Below, piece after piece: positions 32,524 through 43,008 of a stretch of 64,000 nt of DNA. The position numbers and the translations under genes are program-made. Every line of letters begins with the position of its first letter. Within the stretch, counting starts at the first letter, position 1. This DNA is from Loripinus fragilis (taxonomy: Eukaryota > Mollusca > Bivalvia > Lucinida > Lucinidae). The notes beneath the pieces were generated by a model. The model saw only the letters and a program-made list of their open reading frames with translations, did not search any database and had not been told where the DNA came from. The DNA lies in contig OZ026524.1 of the NCBI GenBank assembly GCA_964019695.1, positions 19,895,509 to 19,959,508 on the forward strand, written 5' to 3'.

Positions 32524-34154
32524 GTGAGCAATACAGGATAAAAACATTTGACAACATTTTCAAGTGGTCACTATTAAAGCTCATTTTTCTGACCAATCAC
32601 TCATAACATTGAAATTATTTTTTGCCTAGATATGTGCAGTTAGATGAGCAAATGCTAAGAAGTCTTTTGGTAAAGCTGTCTCTCAGTCCACAGTTTTAGG
32701 GTTAAATTCCATAACCTGATTATTTGATTAGCAAATAGTTTTTAGTAATGTTTTTATCAAGTTTTAAGTGCAGGCGGTTATAAACTGGTCTAGGTGACTT
32801 CAACAAGTACAAAGCTTTTGAAGTTTTGATTAGGGTAGATTTTAATGCATTTACTAAAATATCACATTTTCGATAGTTTTGAAATTCAATAGTAGCATAT
32901 GCTAAAATTGTTAAAAGCATTTTATCCCACTTCCATATTTCCTCTCAAAATATTAGTAGGCCTGCCCACGCAGAAAGCGGGACTCTCTTGGTAAAATTGT
33001 TGGTGAGATCCCGTCTTCTGCATAACCAAGCCCAAATCTAGTATCTACAAGAAATTACAACAAATTAAGTGTGTGAAGGGATACTGTATTGTATCAAGTT
33101 GCTTAAATAAGCATTAACACCCAATCACTAATGTTAGTGAAAACAAGCCTGTGACACATGCAGAAGGTACAATGAATTGCATAATTACAATTTGAAGTTA
33201 AAGGAATTGACCTACTGCATGCTTAACAACCCAGGCAAAATGACAAATACATAAAAATATACCCAGATGGGGTAAACATCTGCCACAAACCCCATTTTGA
33301 GCCCATATCCAGGACTCGAAAAGGGGGTTTACCCCATGCCTTTATTACATTCGAATGTGATATGCCAAACACAAAAAAACATGATTTATCCATTTTTGAT
33401 GACAAACATTTCACTCCTGCTGTGAACTTCTGGTTAAAATGTGAATCTTAGAAATCAATTTGACAACATTTGTGTATTTTCAATTTCCAAACTAGAACAG
33501 GGACATCTAGTAGTAATGAATACTCCATGAAAATTTCAATGTTGTATTGCAAACAAAAGTGTGATATGGTAATTAGGCATACACTTTATACATGCTATGT
33601 TCGTATGTTGTCCCTTTCCATTGTCGGGCAGTTTTTTTTTAATGATAGATACTATGTAGCCATTTGAACCGCTGTACTTTTGATAACATCATATACACAG
33701 ACTGACTTGGATAAAAGGCTTAATTTAATCACACTGCTGAAATCAGAATCCTATAGCATTGCTAACTTAGGTTATATGCATCTAAATGATTTATCACATG
33801 GTGTTGCATCTTAGAGATTTACAGCACCATGCAATAAAATGGATAAACCCCTCAAAGTGTACAGGTTTTGAATTATTACGTAACAATGTCAAATTTAATG
33901 TCACATAAGAGATGGCAAACTAACGCTGTTTTAACGCCAAAATGCGAAGTTTGATTTACAACCATGCAACTAACAGCTTAACAAAAGCATATTTCACAAA
34001 ATCAAATTAGGTGATAGAGCTGTCATGTAAATATAAACAATTTAGTGACAGATATGTAACTACTGATTGGCGGTTTGAGATGTTTTAAAGAGGAAAGCCA
34101 ATAGACATGATACATGTGCAGTGTATATTTCAAAATAGGTTTCCTTAATTTCAG
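32524..34154. other. Intron 8, mostly unannotated
   Basis: A fragment with CACCATGCAATAAAATGGATA at ~33825, related to one at ~31965, is the only repeat recognised. No exon is supported; phases of exons 8 and 9 join directly. Confidence 0.5.
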
Positions 34155-34230
34155 CAACATATGGTGTTGGTACACATTAGAATTGCCTTATACATGTAGA
34201 GGCAATTCCAATGTGCACCACCAACATATG
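34155..34230. repeat. Hairpin
   Basis: CAACATATGGTGTTGGTACA...AATTGCC and GGCAATT...TGTGCACCACCAACATATG form a ~32-base stem. Confidence 0.75.
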
Positions 34231-34639
34231 TCCATTCAATAAAATGAGTGTTTTTCGCCATAAGACAGGTTTTTCACAAACTTCTCTGCTACTTTTTATG
34301 TTACAGTGTAATTAGCATGTAGAAGTGAACAAGTTTTTGTGTAGTTTGGCGTGCACTTGGATGACAATAATAGATAACCAATTTTATATTATTGACAGCT
34401 TATCTTTAGATGTTTTATTGGAAGAAATGCTAACTTGGTGGCTGCTTAGTAGTAATGTAATGGTCTGTCTTCTTCTTTTTATCTTTTTTTCTCCAAATAG
34501 TTTAATAAATTCAATAAAGCATAAGCATTCATGTAAGATCCTTTATGTGTCTACTAATTTGTTTGTTCTACACATTACCATATCATGCTAAAAACAGAAA
34601 TAAAGTTACATACGCTTTTAATATGCTCATCTATTTTAG

Positions 34640-34770
34640 GTAAAAGCGTTGTTGGCTACAACATTTCCTTATCAAATGACGGTGCACACTATAGTAATGA
34701 GATACAAGCGTTTATCATAGACTCAAGTTGTATGTCTTGTGTTGACAATGGTGGATTATGTTCTATAAAG
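34640..34770 (+). CDS. VWDE-like: VWDE-like exon 9
   Basis: Residues 457-500. Acceptor CTATTTTAG ends at 34639; donor ATAAAG|GTAATA at 34771, phase 0. The peptide has VVGYNISLSNDGAHYSN followed by SSCMSCVDNGGLCSIK. An IS(L/V)SNDG core with a C-x2-C-xn-G-x-C tail is what I recall directly downstream of the first EGF segment in VWDE. Two sequons (NIS and possibly NDG-adjacent N) suggest a secreted protein. Confidence 0.82.
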
Positions 34771-34941
34771 GTAATAACTATAAATAGAGCAACAACTGAT
34801 ATTAATCAACCATTTTCTAAAAATGATAACATGTATTCTTATATGCTCATGCGTGATTCTAGACAATTTTGTCAGAGGGGTTCAACTCAACTGTTGATAA
34901 CAATGTTGCCCATATAATGACAAAAAAATCATAAGCCTTAA

Positions 34942-36600
34942 TGTCTTGGTTACATTTGCTACGGTCGTCGTACGATTTATTTGTCTACGATTTTCTCTAC
35001 GATTTTTTCGGCATTGTAGGCGGCTTTAAGCCACGATGTATGTGTTTACATTGCTTACGATCACCTTACGATTTCTTTCGGCGACAAACTAGGACAAACC
35101 CTTACAGAGACCTTGTGGATATCGTACGACAACCGCAAGGTTATCGTACAATCATCGTGTTAACTTCACAAATTGCACGATGCTCGTACGATGACCTTGC
35201 AGAAGTCGCAAGGAGTCGGTAAGCTGGCTGTGCAATTGTCGTTTATTATGTGCATGAATTTAAACGGCCATCCATGTTCATTTTTAGATACACATTTCGA
35301 AGTCATGTGATCGCAAATCGTGCTATGAAGAGGCTAGTGTTTTTAATTGAACATGGTCCCAAGGTATGGGATTGATGATACCATACAGCTTGTTACGTTT
35401 GTGTATATTTTAATAACAATTTTTAAGTTCTGCAGTTTTCATAAAGTTTAAATCACAGAATATTACAACAACCCTTTATTTATAGTACACTTTTACAATT
35501 CGAAAAGTATCACATTTAATTGAAAATATAAAGAAGCTTTAATTGTATCGCCTTGTAGGTTCAGTGTAGACTAAAACGCTTTATATGGTTTTATTATAAG
35601 GTTAATCATCCAAAGGCACTCTACGGCCAGCAACACATAAAATCTGCGTCATAAGCATAAATGAAGTCGTTGCATGCGAACAACAAAGTTACTGACCAGA
35701 CTGCGCTTTCTTCCACCCAGCCTGGTCAGCACATTTGCCATTGGTTTTCAGTAAAATACATTTTGTAGACCATTCGTACATTCAAAGTTCAATGTTCGAC
35801 CTAGTCACATGTTCTCACTAGGAGACCCATATATATTTTATTCCTTGAAGTAAGACTAAAATTCAAATCCCAGAGTTATAAATCACAAAAAAATATCTGG
35901 AGTTTTTATTAATCTTATCTAATTTAATAAACCCCTTATCCAACCAGCATTTTATATACTGAAAATGCATGTGCATTTTATGTTAGGTGCATATTTTTAA
36001 CTGCACTTCAGACAGCATACCCTATGGACCCTGATTAGACTGCTTTCATCAGCAAACTGATCTGGGTCCATATTGTGTCACTCTGAGTGGTGGTATAGAG
36101 ACATCGCCTGAAGACAAATATTGACATGAAACAAACAGCTGAAGATAACCACTATATACCCGTCTTGAATTTGTTGACACATCGCAAGGCGACCGCACGA
36201 TCATTGTACCATCACCTTGGGGTTACCGCAGGATGACCGTCCGATGTCTGTACGATTTTATGGGCCCAGTAAGAGCATCGTGCGGCGACCTTGCGGGCTC
36301 CTTACGACTATCGCAAGAGTCTACGATCATTTTTGGGCCAAAATGACTATCTAAAATCGCGCGTTATCCTCACGATCACCGTGCGTTGCCCATATGGGGA
36401 TCGTACGACGTCTACGGGCTACGGGCTTACGATTTTTTTCAATTTTGTCATTGTGCGGAGTTAACAAAAGCGTAGAGGCCACTATGCCCGTAAAGCCGTA
36501 CGATGATCGCAAGGTCACCCTGCGGAGGCCGCACGGAAACGGTGATTTGGACATCGTAGGGGCATCGTATACTCGTCGTAAGGCAAATGTAACCGAGGCA
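34942..36600. mobile_element. 1.66-kb TIR element with CGTACGAT-rich subterminal clusters
   Basis: Inverted ends TGTCTTGGTTACATTTGC and GCAAATGTAACCGAGGCA, flanked by a perfect TAA direct repeat (34939-34941, 36601-36603). Both subterminal regions (34960-35220; 36180-36590) are packed with degenerate CGTACGAT, ATCGTACGA and CGCAAGGT motifs and are CpG-rich in an AT-rich setting; the centre is ordinary AT-rich DNA. No transposase frame seen. The TAA target is compatible with PIF/Harbinger-like insertion but the superfamily is uncertain. Confidence 0.75.
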
Positions 36601-36844
36601 TAAGTGCTATTTCAAAGAACTCAAACGAATCCACTTTTTTTGCTGAGGAAAAAGAAAGTTAGGTGCTTTACTTGAAATGTATTATTTATTTTATGTACTT
36701 GTATTTATTTGCCTGCGAGATCTTGTGATAAGCTGACATCACCAGAATTTAGGGAAAACATTCAACCAGCAACATAAAAGTTCTATCCCCAATCCCAGTG
36801 GCATCTGCTGTTACCTTTCTAACTTAGTGATTCTGTAGTAGTTT

Positions 36845-37059
36845 GTTAACCCTTAAAGCGCCACCTATAATTTGCAGCAGACGACAATTTCAAATTTTGC
36901 CACTTTTTCAAAAAAAACAAATAAGGTATGATATTTCACGAGAATCGTCTGCTGGCAGACGATTCTCATGAAATATCATACGTTATTTTTTTTGAAATTA
37001 GAAAAGATGTCGCAAAATTTGTTGTCTTCTGCAGTCGTAATTGGCGCATTAAGGGTTAA
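36845..37059. mobile_element. Near-perfect 215-bp palindromic MITE
   Basis: TTAACCCTTAAAGCGCCA at the left is inverted as TGGCGCATTAAGGGTTAA at the right; arms of ~105 bases meet at CGTCTGCTGGCAGACG. Same family as 247-491. Ends 14 bases before exon 10. Confidence 0.88.
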
Positions 37060-37073
37060 ATACACTTTTTCAG

Positions 37074-37255
37074 GCAAATACCTGCCTTATAGATGGACAG
37101 TGTAGGACAGCTAATGAGCTTAAACAAGGCCATCCTACATTCTCATGTAAGCCAGCAGTTAGCAATACACAGTGGACATCAAATATACAAACAACAACCC
37201 CACCCCCGGCCCCAGCTGGTGGAGTAGCATTCGCAAGAACTGATATTTGGACATT
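37074..37255 (+). CDS. VWDE-like: VWDE-like exon 10
   Basis: Residues 501-561. Acceptor CACTTTTTCAG ends at 37073; donor ACATT|GTAAGT at 37256, phase 2. The peptide begins ANTCLIDGQCRTANELK, has SCKPAVSNTQW, then a Thr/Pro/Ala linker (QTTTPPPAPAGG) before VAFARTDIW. The C-x-IDG-C motif and C-KP-x-W follow exon 9 as in VWDE; the Pro-rich linker then separates this from the Cys modules of exons 11-12. The acceptor lies 14 bases after a near-perfect palindromic transposon. Confidence 0.82.
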
Positions 37256-38021
37256 GTAAGTTTTGTTGAAAGTTATTCATTAGAGTTAAGCTTTCAGAAC
37301 ATAGAAAATACAGTAAAAGTAAGTAAGGAGCATAGATAAGGAATCAATAAAATTTGAATTTCGAGTTTTTGGAATACTAATTAATTCAAGTAAATTTTGT
37401 ACACACTGAATTCAGAGAATATGACATATTCCTGATCTATTTTAAAAACTGTCTATAATTAGTTATGTTTAGGTGTATTTAATATGTATCCATGATTTAT
37501 TAGATTTTTGGGGGTGGGGGTCAGGTCTACCTCTCTATAATTTGAACCATTGTTAATTTGCAACAATACCTTTAATTCCAATGCTATTGATATTTACGAG
37601 ACTAAACTGTATTTTAAAAGGGCAATATTCTAAAAAAAATGGCACATTAGATTATGTTTTTATTGTATTGGGACCAGCAAAACCTCTAACATGTTACATA
37701 GGGAATAAATACATTCAAAATTTCGATTTTGAGGGAATAACTTTGAATATGGAGTGAAGATTTATTTTATGGTGAAATGTGCTTTTAGCCATAAATGTGA
37801 TTTTCAACCATTTATAAAACAAGAAAGCATCTTAAACCACAAAGTGCTGTTTATCAGCCGATGAAATGTGACCTAATTAATCATAACAAACTATTTCTGA
37901 TATGGATCGTCCACGTGCTAGGTATATTCTGGCAAACTTTTTACATTACCCAATTAGACGTTGCATAACAAAAGTAAGTGCATTAGAATGCTGTTTTATG
38001 TTATTCTACAGGACTTTAGTT
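37256..38021. other. Intron 10, left part
   Basis: Nothing recognised beyond AT-rich sequence. Confidence 0.5.
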
Positions 38022-38189
38022 AAGAGTGTGTACCGAAAAAATAATTTTCTTATTTCTTAACCAAAACATATGTTGTGGGTACTCAAAAGAACCGTCTCAA
38101 TGAGACGGTTCTTTTGAGCACCCAAAACATATGTTAAAATTGATGGGTAAGAAAATATTTACAATTTTACGCTGAAAATTTTTGTCATC
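38022..38189. mobile_element. MITE, ACTCAAAAGAAC hairpin family, copy A
   Basis: 168 bases identical by eye to 38792-38959; central perfect hairpin AAGAACCGTCTCA / TGAGACGGTTCTT. Confidence 0.85.
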
Positions 38190-38216
38190 ATATGTTACTG
38201 AAATTAAGGAAACATA

Positions 38217-38696
38217 CAGTCAAAACTCTTTATAACGTCACTCGTTATAACAGAGTATTCAATATCTGACTTAAAATTGCTGGGAACGGATCTGTTTATA
38301 TTAAAATTCCCTCTTTATAACAGAATATTCACTTAACGACACCAACAGTAGCTTCTGGGAACAGATATACAATTTCTATTGAAAATAAATTCATTATTAC
38401 AGAATTGTTACCATGTGTCAGACAATTTTGTGATCAGAACAAGGTCTTTTTGCATGAACAGGTTTCTGTCTCACTTAATAAGTGGGAAGTTTTGTGTATT
38501 TTGATGCTATATGAAATGGAACTGATGTATACATTTGGAATAATAGCATTTTAATTCATTTGTACAATATTTTATTTTAACAAATGATTATTATATTGAA
38601 ATCTGTTAATGGTCAGAATTTCTTTATAACAGCAAATTCACTTTTACGTCAAAGATAGCTCGGAACAAACAGTGTCGTTATTAAGAGGGTTGACTG
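38217..38696. mobile_element. 480-bp pogo-like TIR element
   Basis: CAGTCAAAACTCTTTATAAC at the left and GTTATTAAGAGGGTTGACTG at the right are inverted and flanked by TA. Internal repeats of TTTATAACAGA(A/G)TATTC. No transposase frame. Confidence 0.75.
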
Positions 38697-38791
38697 TATT
38701 TTGAAATATGCACGTCCATCTGCCAGTCAGTACTAAATACCTGTCATTATATATGGCAAATTGTTTATAACTACATGACAGCTATATCACC

Positions 38792-38959
38792 AAGAGTGTG
38801 TACCGAAAAAATAATTTTCTTATTTCTTAACCAAAACATATGTTGTGGGTACTCAAAAGAACCGTCTCAATGAGACGGTTCTTTTGAGCACCCAAAACAT
38901 ATGTTAAAATTGATGGGTAAGAAAATATTTACAATTTTACGCTGAAAATTTTTGTCATC
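38792..38959. mobile_element. MITE, ACTCAAAAGAAC hairpin family, copy B
   Basis: Same 168 bases as copy A; ends 26 bases before exon 11. Confidence 0.85.
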
Positions 38960-38985
38960 TAAACCTGTGATTTTATTTATTTCAG

Positions 38986-39122
38986 ACCTCAAGCAGGATG
39001 TGAATGTAGCTTTAACAAATCCCGCACTGACTGCGCTTGCTGTGATGTAGATGCCTGCCAATGTCCAGCGCCAAACCATTTGCAGTGTGTGCAGTGTGGT
39101 CATACACAAAAGTGTGGAACAC
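38986..39122 (+). CDS. VWDE-like: VWDE-like exon 11 (ten-Cys module, copy 1)
   Basis: Residues 561-607. Acceptor TTTATTTCAG ends at 38985; donor ACAC|GTAAGA at 39123, phase 1. Ten cysteines at residues 566, 568, 577, 579, 580, 585, 587, 595, 598 and 604, with spacing C-x-C-x8-C-x-C-C-x4-C-x-C-x7-C-x2-C-x5-C-G. Exon 12 has exactly the same spacing, so the two arose by duplication. I do not recognise this module as a named domain; it is compatible with a small disulfide-knotted extracellular fold (inference). Confidence 0.82.
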
Positions 39123-40872
39123 GTAAGACTTTTGTTGCCTCATTCATGCTGAGTAGAGTTTTTGTTTCATTGTGTTTTACCATTTCCTATATGAATATTT
39201 ATGTTAAGCTCCAACTATGAATAATTATATAAACTAACTTTCAAGTTTATACTTGTAACAAAGAAATTATTGCCAGGTTCACTAGTGTAGGATTATATCT
39301 TATCATGATACCAAACTCAAACAGAGTAGATCCTGATCAGGCATATCTTACAAGAGCTGCCTGGTCAGGGTCTGCTCTTTTTTCAACAGTGTAAAACGGC
39401 ATCTCGCAGAAGTAAATGGGTTAATTATCAATTTGGAATATGGGAAGACATAAAGCCACCAAGTTGACTGTTCAAACATATTCTCTGTGAATAACAAATA
39501 TAATTCATTGAGTGTGTTGAAAACATCAGAATTTTTACGAGTGCGCAGCACGAGTGAAAATTCTGATGATTTCAACTGAGGAGGCTACATGCAATGTCTC
39601 GCCCACTGAATAAGGAGGTGCATGAAAATGAAAAACAAAAAAAAAATAACAAACCCAAGTAATTTTGGTTCCAAAATATTTGTCACGTTCTAACTAAGAA
39701 AATGCATACCGCACTTGATGTTTTCGTTCACAAATAAGAAAGTTATTGGCGTTTGAATTTCCGAAGTGAAATGCATTAAGTTAATGGGAAATTCATAAGA
39801 AATCCAAAATACGCTACAATATAAAATAAAGGCTGATAAAAATCACTATTGATTGATATCATATCATTTAACTATTGCTTGATATTACTTTTGCATTTAT
39901 TCCTATGCTAAGTATAAAATAAATGGCTTTATTATGCATCAGAAACAGTTTTTCAGACTGATACCTAATATAATAATCTAAATTATACACTTGCAAGTTT
40001 TGCTCATTTAAGGTACACAGGCCTTGTGGCACACATGTTAGCGCGTCTAACTGCATATTCAGGGGCCGTTTGTTCAATTCTGGACCAGTCGTATATTTTC
40101 ATGAAGAATGATCATGAAATAATTTTTAAGGTTAGTCTCCAGCTTATGCTAATTCAAGTAGGGTTGTTGTCAGTGACAAGCGAAAGCATATGGGCCAAGA
40201 ACTGGTTAACTGCTTAGTCAAGCGTGCCTGAGAAAAGTGCGGTTAGGTGAACTGACAGTTTCGACTTCATCATAGCTGTTGACCGAGATTTAAAACCTCA
40301 AACCAAACAAAAAAAAACATATTTGAAGTAAGAAACAGGGGTTCTCGTCTTGCAGCTCATTTTTGATAGCTTTTTTTGGCATACGTGGTGATGTATTATT
40401 AAATGTATAAACATTTTTTTGTGGAGAGCTTAATTAATTCAATAAGGCAGGAGCAACAAAATGTTAGATTCTTTTAATCATTATATCAAAACTATTTATG
40501 TTTACAGTAAAACCTGTGTAAAAACGCCACTTACAAATAGACAAAACAAAGATCTTTATAACAAATGGTAGCTGAATGAAGGTCAAAAGTATTACACAAT
40601 GGAGCATTCTGCAACACTTTTGACCTGCATTAAGCGATAATAAGTCTTGAAAAACAATTTTGGTCTTTTTTATTGTGGCCATTTCACACAGGTTTTATTG
40701 TCAGGTCTTTCTTGTGAGCAGCTTGGGAGTTTGTCATTAAGACCTTACGTTGTTATGACCGTCATAACATTGTGTTAGTAAATACTAAAACATCGCTGTA
40801 ATATGATATGGAAAAACTTTGATGTCTAAGGTAAATAGTACTATAGTTGGAAGAGTGATGGTTTTCAAATTA

Positions 40873-41790
40873 CGTAGGTCATCCAATAAAGAATGAGACT
40901 TTTTCTATAGTACAGTGAATTTACATGCTAGACTTATGAAATCTCGTTCAAAGCTAGCATGTCTTTTTGGCTATTCACGTGAACCATATTCGTCGAGTTA
41001 CACAGTTCCAACTTTTGTTGCTAGGCAACATTAGAAGACTAGGCAAACATCCATGGCCAGCTCAGTATAGGTGGTCACCATGGCAACAGGTTAAAATGTA
41101 TAGTTTATTTTTCTATGAATACTTATATATGCTCATGCAATCTATCTATAACCAATAGCAGAAAGTAATGTTTCAGAGTCTTGAGCTGTTACCATGGAAA
41201 CAAAGCTTAAAAAAATCAGTTTTTAAAGAAAAAACTGGTATTTTCCACTGACTTCATGACTTATAACGTTAATATCAAATAGTCGAAGGCAATTTAAGTA
41301 AACAGGGTTCTGTTCATCTATACCTAATTACAATCAGCTGCACATAGCGATACATTTTGTGGGATATCCTTCACTAACATAGTTACCATAGCAACGCAAA
41401 GTAGAGTGTTCATAAAAATTCGAGTAAATCGGTTGCTAGGCAACCAAAATAAAGGTTATGCATAATAAGTTCTTGTTTCATTGCATTTTATGTAACACTA
41501 AGACTGTTCAGTAGAAAAAATGATATCAATAGGTTAAATGCTACCTATGAGCGAAAATAAATGATGTTGATTTACCATGGGCGTGCAAAAAATAGTGTAA
41601 ACGTGGCCATGCATCTTCAAGTCCTTCCGCAAAACATTCCGTTACTATGGCAACTGATCAATCACAAGCATATTGTTTATATTCCTGAATTGCTAAGATG
41701 TTATACTATTAGTATGGTGAATTTTAACTAAATACACACACAGATTTTCTAATTATGAAAAAAGTCTCATTCTTTATTGGATGACCCTCG
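40873..41790. mobile_element. 918-bp mariner-type non-autonomous element with X-box-like motifs
   Basis: TIRs GGTCATCCAATAAAGAATGA (left) and TCATTCTTTATTGGATGACC (right), bounded by CG and TA on each side. Copy B of the duplication has the exact empty site (TTCAAATTAATTACAAAC), proving a TA duplication. No transposase frame. Contains six GTTRCC-AT-RGCAAC-like motifs (see findings). Confidence 0.92.
41017..41654. promoter_or_regulatory. Six RFX X-box-like motifs
   Basis: GTTGCTAGGCAAC 41017-41029 and 41432-41444; GTCACCATGGCAAC 41074-41087; GTTACCATGGAAAC 41188-41201; GTTACCATAGCAAC 41382-41395; GTTACTATGGCAAC 41641-41654. Consensus for RFX factors is GTNRCC-N0-3-RGYAAC. Presence is direct; binding is inference. 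Confidence 0.5.
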
Positions 41791-41804
41791 TAATTACAAA
41801 CTAC

Positions 41805-42534
41805 TACTGTCCTGTCAGCCAAGAGTAACAGTGACTTCATGTTTAGTTTACAAAGTTATCAAGGGCTTAAAATCGATGGATCACTTTTGGGATCACACAT
41901 GTTTTTTCATGCATTAACATTTGCCGGGTCCCGAGGATGCTGTTTGGAAACGAGGCCAATAGGCCAAGTGATCAACATCATCTGAGGGACCCGGCAAGTG
42001 TTAATGCTATATAACAAACATGTGTGATCGTTATTCTTGCATATCTTACCTTATTCCAGCCCAATTCGCACTGAAAACGCTGCTAAAACAATAAAGTGTC
42101 CATTTTCTTACACTGGATTTCTCTTCACAAAATGGCGTCGACTGTGTACTTTCGACAATCATAACGTCGTCAAAACGTCAAATTGTACGTAACTTTTTCA
42201 CAAACAAAAACATCGGCGAAATGATCAGTCTTGTCCACAACGCTTTCCGTATAAAACGCCATGCAAATAATGCAGGGCTCATTTTAAGGATTTTCAAGCT
42301 CAAACCAATGTTCAAACTGCACGTGCATCTCCTGATTTGAACACGGATTTTCGTTCATTTGACAATGGGTTAAAACAGCTATACGAATAGACATCTATGC
42401 AAGAATAGCTTTATTAATCCTATCCTCACATGTATCGATTTGCGTTAGCTCAAGTACAGTGTACACGTTTGTGTTTTTCTTAGCAATTGTAGACAAATTA
42501 TTACATCACTGTCATCCTTGTTTGGCACGACAGT
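41805..42534. mobile_element. CTGTCCTGTCAGCC-family element, copy 3 (730 bp)
   Basis: ACTGTCCTGTCAGCCAAGAG at the left and GGCACGACAGT at the right; a nested palindromic insertion at ~41902-42030 has CATTAACATTTGCCGGGTCC / GGACCCGGCAAGTGTTAATG arms. Confidence 0.8.
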
Positions 42535-43008
42535 AGACGTGTGAGCAGTAGCATATAAATTCCAACATCTAATAGTGGTATGCCTTCATCGTCTTTTGAA
42601 CATAGCCTGGGTTCCAGTCTGATCATTTTCTACTCTTTTATTTTTTCCGTTTCTTGGTCAAAATGTCACTATTAATGGAAATCAATAACGGACTATCGAT
42701 ATCGTTGATGTGGTATCTTTTTATTCTCTTGATTTTTTAGAATATTGTTATTAGAAAACGTTTCCAAAATATTGACGACTGGACCCAGCCTAGGTCAAAC
42801 AGTGACCAAGATCTATCCTGAGCTGGGTCCACATTATATACCTCTAAACTTACAATACCCAATAATGTTAGCAAACGTATGGAATGAACGACTTAAGTAA
42901 AGAACAATTTCGAAATGCATTTTTGAAAGATATTTTTTTCTAAACTAAAATATGTTCTGTAAGTGTACTGTAAATTCGGCAATTTTTGCGAGGGTTTAAT
43001 TTTAGTAA

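Larger units (their letters stand above)
39556..43008. repeat. 3.45-kb tandem duplication, copy A
   Basis: From AAAATTCTGATGATTTCAAC to within a CTGTAAATTCGG MITE. Matches copy B over its whole length except for the 918-base element at 40873-41790. Contains a poor tRNA-like segment at 40022-40090, hairpin fragments and a CTGTCC-family MITE. No exon. Confidence 0.93.

Noticed and set aside
34941..35222. 93-codon frame through CGTACGAT repeats
   Set aside because: Composed of transposon subterminal motifs; not conserved coding sequence.
38867..39109. Minus-strand frame of 80 codons
   Set aside because: Antisense of exon 11, whose plus-strand frame has conserved cysteines and correct splice sites.
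40022..40090. tRNA or SINE head in the tandem duplication (GTTAGCGCGTCTAAC ... TTGTTCAATTC)
   Set aside because: B box is degenerate and no SINE body could be matched; too weak to annotate.
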